Assembly (NCBI RefSeq): GCF_026914265.1
Contig: NC_069136.1
Coordinates: 37,490,362-37,554,361, forward strand
Length of the DNA stretch: 64,000 nucleotides
Source: Mya arenaria
Lineage: Eukaryota > Mollusca > Bivalvia > Myida > Myidae
Direction of reading: 5' to 3'
Every line of letters starts with the position of its first letter. Position 1 is the first letter of the stretch. A model generated the notes under the pieces. That model was not told the origin of the DNA. It saw only the letters and a program-made list of their open reading frames with translations, and did not search any database. The translations under genes were made by a program, and so were the position numbers. Shown here piece after piece: positions 43,001-50,124 of this stretch.

Positions 43001-45234
43001 CTGAATGTAAATTAAAGTAGTGTTACAACTGAATGACCATAAATCTATGCCTTAAAATATGAATCCATTTTGTCATGTCTTTTGTTTAACGGTCTCTATA
43101 CATTGGTTAAATGGACGATAACTTTTTTTTCACCGTTTGTCTGAATATTGTTTTAATGAACAATGTTTTTTAGCGATTGTCTGTACACAATGGTTCAATG
43201 AACAATGCCTTTTGTTTCAGACTTCTCCTGTACACAGTGATTCAATAAACAATGAGTTGTGTTTCAGACTTCTCTTGTACACAATGTCTCAATGAACAAT
43301 GGCGTTTGTTTCAGACTTATCTTGTACACAATGGCTCAATGAACAATGGCGTTTGTTTCAGACTTCTCCTGTACACAATGGTTCAATGAACAATGCCTTT
43401 TGTTTCAGACTTCTCCTTTACACAATGGCTCAATGAACAATGCCTTTTGTTTCAGACTTCTCCTGTACAAAATGGCTCAATGAACAATGCCTTTTATTTC
43501 AGACTTCTCCTGTACACAATGGCTCAATGAACAATGGCGTTTGTTTCAGACTTCTCCTGTACACAATGGCTCAATGAACAATGCCTTTTGTTTCAGACTT
43601 CTCCTGTACACAATGGCTCAATGAACAATGGCGTTTGTTACAAACTTCTCCTGTACACAATGGCTCAATGAACAATGCCCTTTGTTTCAGACTTCTCCTG
43701 TACACAATGGCCCAATAAACAATGACTTTTGTTTCAGACTTCTCCTTTACACAGTGGCTCAATGAACAATGATTTTTGTTTCTGGCATCTTCTGTACACA
43801 GTGGCTCAATGAACAATGATTTTTTTTTTGGCATCTTCTGTACACAGTGGCTCAATGAACAATGATTTTTGTTTCTGGCATCTTCTGTACACAGTGGCTC
43901 AATGAAAAACTACTTTTGTGTCAACGTTCGCCGGTACACTGTGATTTAATAAACTGTCAGCTTTGTTTCAGCGTTCGCCTGTACACTCTGGTCTTATTAA
44001 CAATGAATGTGTTTCAGCTTTCGTCTGTACAATGGCGGCCAATGAACAATTACTTTTGTTTTAGCGTGTGTCTGTTCATTGTTGTTCAAAGAACAATTAC
44101 TTGTCCGTACACTGACGTCCAACGAACACTGACTTATGCTTTAACGTTCGTCTGTACAATGTTGTCCAATGAGTAATGACTTTGTTTCAGTATTAGTCTG
44201 CACACTATGTTTAATTATCACTGATTTTGTTTTGAGCGTTCGTCTGCACACTGGTGTTAAATGACCATGATTTTGGTTCAGCGTTCATCTGAACACTGGT
44301 GTTTAATGATCCTGATTTTGGTTCAGCGGTCGTCTGCTCACTGTGTTTAATGAATACTGACATTCTTTCAGCTTTCGTCTGCACACAAGTTTTTATTGAT
44401 CCCTCATTTTGTTTCAGCGTTCGTCTGCCGATGTGGTTTAATGATCAATGACTTTGTTTCACGATGTGGTTTAATGATCAATGACTTTGTTTCAGCTTGT
44501 GTCTGCACACCGTGGTTTTATGATTCCTGATATTGTTTTAGCGTGTTGCTGCACACTAAGTTTTAAAAATCAATTCAAGTTCGTCTGCACATTATGGTTC
44601 AATCATAAATGCCTTTGTTTCAACGATTGTCTGCACACTGCTGTTCAATTATCAATGCCTTTGTTTCAGCGTTCGTCTGCACACTGTTGTTCAAATTTCA
44701 ATGTCTTTGTTTCAGCGTTCGTCTGTACATTGTTGTTCAATTTTCAATGCCTTTGTTTCAGCGTTCGTCTGCACATTGTTGTTCAATTTTCAATACCTTT
44801 GTTTCAGCGTTCGTCTGCACATTGTTGTTCAATTATCAATGCCTTTGTTTCAGCGTTCGTCTGCACATTGTTGTTCAATTTTCAATGCCTTTGTTTCAGC
44901 ATTCGTCTGCACACTGTGGTTCAATTATCAATGCATTTGTTTCAGCGTTCGTCTGCACACTGTTGTTCAATTTTCAATGCCTTTGTTTCAGCGTTCGTCT
45001 GCACACTGTGGTTCAATTATCAATGCCTTTGTTTCAGCGTTCGTCTGCACACTGCTGTTCAATTATCAATGCCTTTGTTTCAGCGTTCGTCTGCACACTG
45101 CTGTTTAATTATCAATGCCTTTGTTTCAGCGTTCGTCTGCACACTGCTGTTCAATTATCAATGCCTTTGTTTCAGCGTTCGTCTGCACACTGTGGTTTAA
45201 TGGCAAGAACATTGATACTGACGACGATATTTAA
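15245..45234 (+). CDS. MFS transporter, oxalate:formate antiporter / monocarboxylate carrier-like (12 exons, 474 aa)
   Basis: Exons: 15245-15338, 16479-16668, 24670-24796, 25654-25781, 27370-27496, 28892-29019, 29659-29776, 30968-31090, 31824-31965, 32977-33065, 41411-41510 and 45176-45234. Every intron is GT-AG and each phase matches the next, giving 1425 nt with stop. The product has about 12 hydrophobic segments, as expected for the major facilitator superfamily. TM1 begins NIVIFGGFLIHLCLGSFYAF. An MFS motif-A-like loop follows TM2 (GSYIERNHGVR), and its second-half equivalent is RPLWGVVFDKKGFK. An acidic, polar central loop covers residues ~219-264 (exon 6). The GNISPYIMSYL segment after TM1 and the overall pattern resemble the oxalate:formate antiporter-like / apicoplast pyruvate carrier-like group in invertebrate genomes. 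The substrate is unknown; a small monocarboxylate is an inference. Introns 2 and 10 exceed 8 kb because of repeats. Introns 9, 10 and 11 hold minisatellites. Confidence 0.88.
15967..16026. repeat. (AT)n microsatellite
   Basis: About 30 uninterrupted AT dinucleotides in transporter intron 1. Confidence 0.95.
16121..16413 (+). mobile_element. MITE family with aggcctagtt termini, copy 1
   Basis: Begins ttaaagacctagtttta and ends ttaaactaggcctttaaa as an inverted repeat. The internal block (gatctgataaga, ccatttagggt, cctccaaaactgcag) is shared with inverted copies at 51983-52320 and 60160-60366. Confidence 0.65.
16479..16668 (+). CDS. MFS transporter exon 2
   Basis: Residues 32-94: NISPYIMSYL loop, TM2 and the motif-A-like GSYIERNHGVR, running into TM3. 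Acceptor atttgcaag, donor gtaagg. Confidence 0.88.
16872..17242 (+). mobile_element. ~370-bp MITE (tttaaagatgcactctt termini), copy A
   Basis: Left end tttaaagatgcactcttact; right end aataagagtgtcactttaaa, its imperfect inverted repeat. Related copies in this window: 20664-20972, 26967-27340, 50980-51335, 55538-55860 and 56188-56580. No coding capacity, so non-autonomous. Confidence 0.75.
17605..17682. repeat. Short palindromic remnant (tcactaaaccgg / ccggtttagtga)
   Basis: Two direct copies of tcctcactaaaccggaa face an inverted gtccggtttagtgagttt. It looks like the end of a pogo-like element collapsed to its terminal repeats. Confidence 0.45.
17925..18185. repeat. Interspersed repeat shared with 24330-24585
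   Basis: Both stretches have 'acagaaacaagc..agtagc(a/c)aaa' near the start and 'ccg..ttggaacggtcagt' then 'tttactgg(g)gg(t)ttt' near the end. Type unknown; no coding sequence seen. Confidence 0.5.
18280..20320. mobile_element. Helentron-like non-autonomous element with ~145-bp core repeats ('pearl'-type)
   Basis: Left end: aaccaggttttcaacgaaaa, then a G-rich gggcgggcgggctggcgggc stretch. Right end: aacctggtttcgtcgcattg, then cggcgcttctagttttt. Between are about 10 tandem ~145-bp units (aactttagttagcattgata, gaaacttggtgtgtaggtag, gctagcttgggattgctttt, aaggtcaaggtcactgttac). Short inverted ends, a hairpin-like 3' end ending in ctagttttt and tandem cores fit molluscan Helentron-derived elements. 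The family call is from memory of such elements. No replicase is present. Confidence 0.6.
19252..19571. mobile_element. ~320-bp element inserted into the Helentron-like core
   Basis: Interrupts one core unit between ggtcactatta and cttaaaatag. It begins aggcctgaaaaaattgtttg and ends with an inverted ccaaatgtatttttttaggc + ct. A long T run lies inside. It must be younger than the host element. Confidence 0.6.
20664..20972 (-). mobile_element. ~370-bp MITE family, copy B
   Basis: Inverted relative of 16872-17242, from tttaaagtgacactcttatt to aataagggtgcatctttaa. Somewhat shortened internally. Confidence 0.7.
21770..23500 (-). pseudogene. Degraded coding-like region, family not recognised
   Basis: On the minus strand, stretches of protein-like sequence with charged, lysine-rich and cysteine-bearing segments recur across about 1.7 kb, broken several times and interrupted by a MITE (22781-23105). 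The longest surviving open stretch is 21770-22165 (131 codons). Codon-like composition differs from the surrounding AT-rich intron. It could be a dead transposon gene, another old mobile-element fragment or a processed pseudogene. No domain was recognised, so no function is given. Confidence 0.35.
22781..23105. mobile_element. ~325-bp MITE with 23-bp near-perfect inverted ends
   Basis: Left ttaaagctgcactctcacag, right ctgtgagagtgcagctttaa. Internal sequence is also partly symmetrical (gtcttgaaaagagc / gctcgttccaagac). The termini resemble those of the ~370-bp MITE family, hinting at a shared transposase type. Confidence 0.75.
24060..24320 (+). pseudogene. Two decayed duplicates of transporter exon 3 with acceptor region
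   Basis: Around 24108-24200 and 24215-24310 the sequence follows the exon 3 boundary: a pyrimidine tract, then gtattt/taattcgycattcarra, tcgctgtac and a gg(t/c)tgac..agttt stretch. This parallels gtatttcgccatccagcggt, cgctgtac and ctcacttacgggtt in exon 3 at 24670. The upstream intron bases (accaagctattttgcc versus atcaagccattccacc) also align with the first copy. Neither copy keeps a full exon or a good donor. Confidence 0.6.
24330..24585. repeat. Interspersed repeat shared with 17925-18185
   Basis: Matches the other copy at both ends (ctacagggacaagcctagta; gttttgaacggtcagttga). It sits between the decayed exon 3 duplicates and exon 3. Confidence 0.45.
24670..24796 (+). CDS. MFS transporter exon 3
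   Basis: Residues 95-137, CSGVLLTYFAIQRSLY through PPVQNAAK (TM3-TM4). Acceptor tgtcttcag, donor gttcgt. Two decayed relatives of this exon lie about 0.4-0.5 kb upstream. Confidence 0.88.
24955..25075 (-). mobile_element. tRNA-like SINE head
   Basis: On the minus strand, an A-box-like segment (agcctagtggttgagcg) is followed by a B-box-like gcgttcaacattc. It lies in transporter intron 3. Decayed. Confidence 0.4.
25654..25781 (+). CDS. MFS transporter exon 4
   Basis: Residues 138-179, WMPARPALAVGLIVGGFGLG through the NPDNIQIND loop. Acceptor ttcttgcag, donor gtgagt. Confidence 0.9.
26195..26300. repeat. Short interspersed repeat shared with 54620-54725
   Basis: Both contain ttgaaa(g/a)a(a)aaa.. 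then gtgagcttagctt, ttataggagac / ttataagggac and aaattggggcc. Type unknown. Confidence 0.5.
26967..27340 (+). mobile_element. ~370-bp MITE family, copy C
   Basis: Same family, ending 29 bp before transporter exon 5. The termini are more decayed (tagatgcactattactccc ... aataagagtgtaattttaaa), suggesting an older copy. Confidence 0.7.
27370..27496 (+). CDS. MFS transporter exon 5
   Basis: Residues 180-222, DYFTDQALLDRVPRVFFLLA (TM6 region) to PPENEH. Acceptor tttctacag, donor gtacgg. It starts 29 bp after a ~370-bp MITE. Confidence 0.86.
27655..27790 (-). mobile_element. tRNA-derived SINE head, copy 1
   Basis: Minus strand: box A ggctaagtcagtcgg and box B gtgggttcgagtcccgg. The spacing is tRNA-like but no tRNA fold with matching acceptor stem is seen. 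Confidence 0.55.
27940..28060 (-). mobile_element. tRNA-derived SINE head, copy 2
   Basis: Minus strand: box A ggctagttcagtcggtagg and box B gtgggttcaagtcctgg. Same family and orientation as the head at 27655-27790, about 280 bp away. Confidence 0.55.
28341..28816. mobile_element. MITE with ctagacacca termini, copy 1
   Basis: Begins tttaaaggggctagacacca and ends gggaccatctggtgtctagt + ccttttaa, an inverted repeat. The second copy is at 50583-50984. It ends 75 bp before transporter exon 6. Confidence 0.7.
28892..29019 (+). CDS. MFS transporter exon 6 (central cytoplasmic loop)
   Basis: Residues 223-264, polar and acidic (IRVSRMREDQPSGAVDDG ... HHNND). Acceptor ctgcccacag. The donor gtaacg is unusual and overlaps a TAA: reading through would end the protein one codon later. 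The phase-2 join to exon 7 (ca|g) restores an open frame into AQTVWGTVKEIF. Confidence 0.78.
29043..29355. mobile_element. GC-rich MITE with 20-bp perfect inverted ends
   Basis: Left tgcaccagtcaattgtaacc, right ggttacaattgactggtgca, flanked by TAA on both sides. This fits a PIF/Harbinger-type 3-bp TWA target duplication. The interior is far more GC-rich than its surroundings. It starts 23 bp after the donor of transporter exon 6. Confidence 0.8.
29659..29776 (+). CDS. MFS transporter exon 7
   Basis: Residues 265-304, AQTVWGTVKEIFVNKDAWK then TM7 and HSYYK. Acceptor cgttgcag, donor gtatgt. A longer open frame crossing this exon in another phase is not the gene. Confidence 0.88.
30157..30487. 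mobile_element. 331-bp MITE with intact 10-bp target-site duplication
   Basis: Ends cattcggaactcctcg and cgaggagttcccaatg are inverted repeats with one mismatch. The direct repeat taccatagcc lies immediately outside both ends (30147-30156 and 30488-30497). A 10-bp duplication fits Mutator-like elements. It lies in transporter intron 7. Confidence 0.8.
30968..31090 (+). CDS. MFS transporter exon 8
   Basis: Residues 305-345, IYGQTFIKNDTYLGVVGSIA through the second motif-A-like RPLWGVVFDKKGFK. Acceptor ctattgcag, donor gtagga. Confidence 0.9.
31395..31700. repeat. Interspersed repeat pair, copy 1
   Basis: Shares long near-identical blocks (gcatatagccagtatttctc, gcctgttttaactaaatggt, tggatcactg) with 53068-53360, in the same orientation. 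Lies in transporter intron 8. Type unknown. Confidence 0.7.
31824..31965 (+). CDS. MFS transporter exon 9
   Basis: Residues 346-392, FTMTIILAIYVTLSCTIMYT through ICGMYAMFA (TM9-TM10). Acceptor cacatttag, donor gtacag. Confidence 0.9.
32290..32880. repeat. Degenerate 44-56-bp minisatellite in transporter intron 9
   Basis: Recurrent cagagtattttattg + cctttatgaatcata + cgtaaactacaaca. In the best part (32525-32710) the period is 44 bp. The left part is a longer, older variant (tattgtcactaaatatcagg). It ends about 95 bp before exon 10. Confidence 0.85.
32977..33065 (+). CDS. MFS transporter exon 10
   Basis: Residues 393-422, GLWSVCPTVYSKLFGPNNMA through YQFLAL. Acceptor gtttgtcag, donor gtttgt, which is weak. 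The 48-bp array with many stronger donor-like sites starts about 90 bp downstream. Confidence 0.86.
33155..40402. repeat. 7.2-kb minisatellite, 48-bp unit (~150 copies) in transporter intron 10
   Basis: The unit reads gtatggctgcaatgtattgt + aactgtacttcaacaagg + taatgttatt. The period of 48 is divisible by three, so the minus strand shows very long open frames of a 16-residue repeat (ITLLKYSYNTLQ..., up to 744 codons). These are a by-product of the period. Variants (ggctg/gactg/gaatg; attgtaac/attggtac; gttattg/gtaattg) alternate in higher-order patterns. Every unit contains the donor-like caacaaggtaatg on the plus strand. About 150 such sites follow the weak real donor of exon 10. Confidence 0.97.
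39590..40400. repeat. 288-bp higher-order repeat (six 48-bp units) at the array's right end
   Basis: The series gtaattttatggctgtattg (twice), gtaattttatggctgtaatg, gtttttgtatggctgcaatg, then two gtaattgtatggctgc-type units repeats with a 288-bp offset: the gtttttg unit starts near 39731, again 288 bp later at 40019, and again 240 bp later at 40259 in a five-unit version. Confidence 0.8.
40403..41410 (+). other. Rest of transporter intron 10
   Basis: Unique-looking AT-rich intron sequence between the 48-bp array and exon 11. No further gene or named repeat is seen. Confidence 0.6.
41411..41510 (+). CDS. MFS transporter exon 11
   Basis: Residues 423-455, GIGILVGNSAGLWLKDIIGW through GTMDAA (TM11-TM12). 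Acceptor atgcttttag, donor gtcagc. The correct frame is not the one with the longest open reading frame here. Confidence 0.86.
41511..43074 (+). other. Left part of transporter intron 11, no recognised element
   Basis: AT-rich sequence with short open frames on both strands (up to 85 codons at 41638-41895, minus) that show no recognisable motif. Confidence 0.5.
43075..45175 (+). repeat. Tandem array of the exon 12 splice acceptor and exon start (46-48-bp unit)
   Basis: The proximal unit (about 44580-45175) reads tttgtttcag + cgttcgtctgcacactg + ctgttcaattatcaatgcc, 46 bp. It is the same as the true junction tttgtttcag|cgttcgtctgcacactgtgg at 45166-45195. Distal units (43140-43900) have diverged to tttgtttcagacttctcctg + tacacaatggctcaatgaac + aatg, 47 bp; the middle section is intermediate. 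About 40-45 copies. Nearly all keep a pyrimidine tract followed by CAG. The 46-bp period rotates the frame, and the proximal copies have almost no stops in any plus-strand frame. Confidence 0.9.
45176..45234 (+). CDS. MFS transporter exon 12 (last exon)
   Basis: Phase-1 join gives A-FVCTLWFNGKNIDTDDDI-stop, the end of TM12 and an acidic tail. The acceptor is ctttgtttcag. The acceptor plus the first ~25 coding bases are repeated tandemly upstream through most of intron 11, so the true acceptor was chosen as the last copy, the only one followed by unique coding sequence and a stop in phase. Confidence 0.75.
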
Positions 45235-45980
45235 ATGGCACAGCCACGTCAGAGTATACCACATTGACCTTACTGACATACAAGAGGACGATGCTGCTGT
45301 TGTTGTTGGTGTAGTTCTTTGATGCTGTTGTTGATACTTCCTTGAAATAACAACAGCAAAAACAAAATCAAAAGGAGTCTAATTAAATTGCATTATATAC
45401 GATGGTTGTGTAAATGTTCCTCTGTCATTCAGAATTAAATACGTGCCATGGAATCGATATTTTCAAATATGTTGCTCAAATATATAGCGGATTACATGGC
45501 TACATGTATATAAAACCAATTACATTTTACTTACAGCTCGATTTAAGGAAATTCAATGAATATATTCAGAGTTGACTTTGATTTTATATGCACTGAAGGG
45601 GTCATCATATGAACTTTCTTAGGAAATTCAATTGATTAACTAAGAGTGAGAAATCGAATACAGATTTTATTTTTAAGAAGAAAAGACAGTCTATCATTTC
45701 AATTCTAAAGGTTTGTTTCAAAAATAGATTTTATCACAATACAGTTATGTTTATTTGAAAAAGGGATCGTGAGATACGATCATTGATAAGATGGGGTTAT
45801 TTGGTCCACTTTATCATCGGGCGTACGACCAAATATAGTAAAATGAAGAATTTCAGTTAAATATTGAGTAAATGTAACAAATTAAAACTTTAACTTACAA
45901 AATCAAACGATATTTGCCCAAACCTTTATTAAAAGCTCTTATTTTCGAGACGGACATTAACACTCTTCAGAAATATCAAT
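45235..45980 (+). other. 3' flank of the transporter gene
   Basis: AT-rich sequence after the stop codon. No canonical AATAAA was picked out close to the stop. No other feature recognised. Confidence 0.5.
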
Positions 45981-45984
45981 TTGA

Positions 45985-46373
45985 AAAAGAAATAAAACGT
46001 CGTAAGATTGCGTGTGTTGATAAAATGGGGGCCAACTTATTCAGTGTGTTTATACCACGTGATAAATTACGTCATAAATTCTTCTTCGGAAGGCAACATT
46101 TTACTTCGATTGAAGACTTAAAACAAAGAATAATCTTAACTATCTCTTTACCATTTTAATTGAAATTAAGTACAGTCTACGCCGCTTACGGAGCCCCGAA
46201 TTCTGTGTTTACCAGAGTTAGATTGAGAGTTTAGTTTCTTCAAACACTTCTGCCGCCTGATGAAACTTTGTCAAACATTGTTTTTGAAAGAGGTTTGTCA
46301 ACGTGTTTATGGCAACTAATCACCAAATCAAATTCAAGTATCAAAACGAAGGCGGGTCTCTTTAAGCTGCATT
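45985..46373. repeat. Left outer foldback units flanking the palindrome
   Basis: Contains diverged versions of blocks found in the palindrome arms: ataccacgtgataaattacg, ggaaggcaacattttacttc, then cagtctacgccgcttacgga and a facing cgaaggcgggtctc. An open frame at 45914-46159 is carried by this repeat and is not supported as a gene. Confidence 0.6.
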
Positions 46374-47527
46374 AAGGGCAGTAATGTCAGGTGCGTCCAT
46401 GCTTACCGGTTCATTGTTTTCAGTGATAAACGTCCTCGATTCGGTGAGTATTACCACTGTTTTCTATATGTTTCAACGATAATTTTTAGAAACGACCCTG
46501 TGCACCGAATGTAGAGCAATTGCTCGTTTACGAAGACGCTTGTTTTAGATTAAAATAATGTCTATATTAAAATATCTCGTGAAAACAATGCACGTTCTTA
46601 CTAGGCTTCCCGACTCACTCAATGCATTTTTTGCTTCAAAACAACTATTTAATACCGTTCTCTTGCATACAAACCCCACCCGATGCTTTGTTTTGGACAA
46701 TAACAGTATTGCTATTGTTTTCCGAATGCAGACAGCCACTTTTGAAGTTAAATTGGCTCATTTACGAAAATGCTTGCTGGTTCATTCTATACATTTTTAG
46801 AACCTAGGTTCATCCCCAATCTTGAAGATCTATGGCACACTAAAATAACGAATAAAAGGCGTCGATTTTTTTTTAAATTCATGTATTCATCCTAAAGCAC
46901 GTCTAAGAATGGTAATTTTGTACAGGCAGTGTGGGTATACCTCGTGATAAATTACGTCATATATGCTACGTCGGAAGGCAACTTTTTGCTTAAAATGAAG
47001 ACTTAAATCGAAGATAAGTTTTCAATCACTACACCATTTTAAATGAAACAAAGGGCAGTCTATGCCACCTAAGGAGTCACGCCTTCGTTGTTTTACCGGA
47101 GTTTGATAATGTGATTAGTTTCAACAAACACTTCGACAAACCTGTTTCCAAAATAATGTTTTGACAGTGCTCTGTCAGACGGCCGTATTGTGTCGTAGTG
47201 TTTTATGAAACTAAACTCTCAATCAAACACTGGCAAACGACCGAAGGCGGGACTCCGTTAGCGGCGTAGACTGCGCTATATTTAATTTAAAATGGTGAAG
47301 AATTAGGAAAGTTATCTTTGTTAAAAGTCTTCATTCGAAGCAAAATTTTGTTTTCGGATGTAGCGTTTATGACATTTTTTATCACGTGGTATACACACAC
47401 TGACAGGGCTATCTACTTAAAGTAGAACTGTAATTAGTTTTGGAGGTTATATAGTAAGTCGAGACAAGGTTATGTCTTAACATAAAACAGTTTTAAGACC
47501 TTAAATTGTTGACTGTTTCCTCCAGGT
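46374..47527 (+). repeat. Left arm of a 2.6-kb near-perfect palindrome
   Basis: Each base pairs with the complementary base at 95378 minus its coordinate, over about 1154 bp. One difference seen near the outer end is atgtc versus atatc. Inside the arm is a smaller inverted unit (about 47050-47275) with ends gcagtctatgccacctaagg and ccgttagcggcgtagactgc. Confidence 0.93.
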
Positions 47528-47661
47528 TGTCTCCCTTTTTATTACGATTGCCAAAGTAAACATATAGCACACTATTTAGGTAAACTTTTAGTTCCTTTTC
47601 ATTGCTATTTCCTAAAAAGGTAGTTTTAAATTATCCACAATTCTACCTTACATTATTACAT

Positions 47662-47849
47662 TATCCGTGGCCTAGTGGTTAAGCGTCCGCCTACGGAGCG
47701 GGAGGTCGTGGGTTCGATCCCTGGCCGCGTCATACCAAAAGATGTTAAAAATTGGTACGAGAAGCTCCCTTGCCTGGCGCTCGGCATTTAAAGGGTAGCG
47801 CTTGGAAAAGAGGTGTGCTCAGTACTGGTTTAACCCAGGAAAGTTGTAC
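47662..47849 (+). mobile_element. tRNA-derived SINE in the palindrome spacer, 3' truncated
   Basis: Box A tggcctagtggttaagcgtc and box B gggttcgatccc, followed by the same body as 350-540 (gcgctcggcatttaaagggt). It breaks off at aaagttgtacc, exactly where the right arm begins, and lacks the rest of the body and tail. Confidence 0.8.
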
Positions 47850-47850
47850 C

Positions 47851-49004
47851 ACCTGGAGGAAACAGTCAACAATTTAAGGTCTTAAAACTGTTTTATGTTA
47901 AGACATAACCTTGTCTCGACTTACTATATAACCTCCAAAACTAATTACAGTTCTACTTTAAGTAGATAGCCCTGTCAGTGTGTGTATACCACGTGATAAA
48001 AAATGTCATAAACGCTACATCCGAAAACAAAATTTTGCTTCGAATGAAGACTTTTAACAAAGATAACTTTCCTAATTCTTCACCATTTTAAATTAAATAT
48101 AGCGCAGTCTACGCCGCTAACGGAGTCCCGCCTTCGGTCGTTTGCCAGTGTTTGATTGAGAGTTTAGTTTCATAAAACACTACGACACAATACGGCCGTC
48201 TGACAGAGCACTGTCAAAACATTATTTTGGAAACAGGTTTGTCGAAGTGTTTGTTGAAACTAATCACATTATCAAACTCCGGTAAAACAACGAAGGCGTG
48301 ACTCCTTAGGTGGCATAGACTGCCCTTTGTTTCATTTAAAATGGTGTAGTGATTGAAAACTTATCTTCGATTTAAGTCTTCATTTTAAGCAAAAAGTTGC
48401 CTTCCGACGTAGCATATATGACGTAATTTATCACGAGGTATACCCACACTGCCTGTACAAAATTACCATTCTTAGACGTGCTTTAGGATGAATACATGAA
48501 TTTAAAAAAAAATCGACGCCTTTTATTCGTTATTTTAGTGTGCCATAGATCTTCAAGATTGGGGATGAACCTAGGTTCTAAAAATGTATAGAATGAACCA
48601 GCAAGCATTTTCGTAAATGAGCCAATTTAACTTCAAAAGTGGCTGTCTGCATTCGGAAAACAATAGCAATACTGTTATTGTCCAAAACAAAGCATCGGGT
48701 GGGGTTTGTATGCAAGAGAACGGTATTAAATAGTTGTTTTGAAGCAAAAAATGCATTGAGTGAGTCGGGAAGCCTAGTAAGAACGTGCATTGTTTTCACG
48801 AGATATTTTAATATAGACATTATTTTAATCTAAAACAAGCGTCTTCGTAAACGAGCAATTGCTCTACATTCGGTGCACAGGGTCGTTTCTAAAAATTATC
48901 GTTGAAACATATAGAAAACAGTGGTAATACTCACCGAATCGAGGACGTTTATCACTGAAAACAATGAACCGGTAAGCATGGACGCACCTGATATTACTGC
49001 CCTT
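47851..49004 (-). repeat. Right arm of the palindrome
   Basis: Reverse complement of 46374-47527. It starts acctggaggaaacagtcaac at the spacer and ends attactgccctt. Open frames of 61-80 codons in this arm mirror those of the left arm and are not independent genes. Confidence 0.93.
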
Positions 49005-49174
49005 GTGCATAGTCTTCCCTTTGTTTCATTTAAAATGGTGAAGAAAAAGTAAAGTTACCTTTGTTTTAAGTCATCAGTCGAAGCAAAATGTTGCCTTCCG
49101 ACGAAGTTTTTGTGACGTTATTTAGCATGTGGTATACACATAATGACTTACATTCTTTGAAAATGAAAGCAATA

Positions 49175-49570
49175 TAAGCAGCTAAATATAATGAATAATG
49201 TTTAATTTCTAATTGTGTTCGTTAATAAATTGTCATGTTTGAATTGGTTTTGAGCGTATCTACATACATGAATAATATTTAATTTCCTATGGTGTGTGTT
49301 AATAAATTGATATGCTTGAATTCGTTTTGACAGTAGCTACATGTATGAATGATATTTCATTTTCTATGGTTTGTGTTAATATTAGATAAGTTTGGATTCG
49401 GATTGATCACAGCTAAATATGATATGAATGGTATTTAATTTTCTATTGTTTTTGTTAATAAATTGATATGTTAAGGTTTGTTTTGATCGCAGCTCAATAT
49501 TAATGATATTTATTTTCCAATTGTGTTTGTTAATAATTTGATACGTTTGGATTTGCTTTAATCAATTTAT
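49175..49570. repeat. About five degenerate ~80-bp tandem units
   Basis: Recurrent gttaataaattgatatg, then ttgaattcgttttgat(c), agcta, then gaatgatatttaattttcta. The gttaat anchor falls near 49221, 49308, 49375, 49455 and 49529. Confidence 0.8.
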
Positions 49571-50124
49571 ATTCTATGCATATAGTGGACATTAAGGGCC
49601 GTAAATTTAGAAAAATAACTTCATCTTCCTGCTTCTAAAAAGAGATAGTCTTGGCTTTGGTAAGTTCATTTATGTAGAGGGAACCAAAATAACAGGTAAA
49701 ATTCTCTAAAATCTCTATTTTGTTTTCAATTGAATCTAAGAACGATATAGCTAATCGGATTACGTGTTATTCATAACTGACAATGATCATTCGTCAATGA
49801 TGTATGACCATAAGATTGACTTATATTGAACATTACATATTGAATACCACCCCTGGGAACTGGGTTGTTACTCAAGTACCTATTAGCGACAAATGTTTAC
49901 AAAATTGTTAACTGAAGTATGCTTACGTAGTGCTTGTCATAGTGTGTTTTGCTTATTTATTTATTTTTGTAAAAGAAGTCTTTTTCATGAATATAAATGT
50001 ATAGAAAAATGTAAAATTGTTTTAAAGGAATTTGAAGATCGCGCATGCGCAGCAGTCAGGTAAACTATAAATATATTACAAGCTGGGGTCCCAATCGCAA
50101 ACATTATCAGTTCAAGCTAACAGT

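Noticed and set aside
43140-45200. CRISPR-like array of regularly spaced repeats
   Set aside because: Units are continuous tandem copies with no unique spacers, in a eukaryotic intron; they match the adjacent exon boundary instead.
45914-46159. 81-codon basic open frame
   Set aside because: It overlaps repeat blocks seen in the palindrome arms; likely part of a non-coding foldback unit.
46558-46800. 80-codon frame with an identical mirror at 48578-48820
   Set aside because: The duplication comes from the palindrome; no recognisable protein features and no independent conservation.
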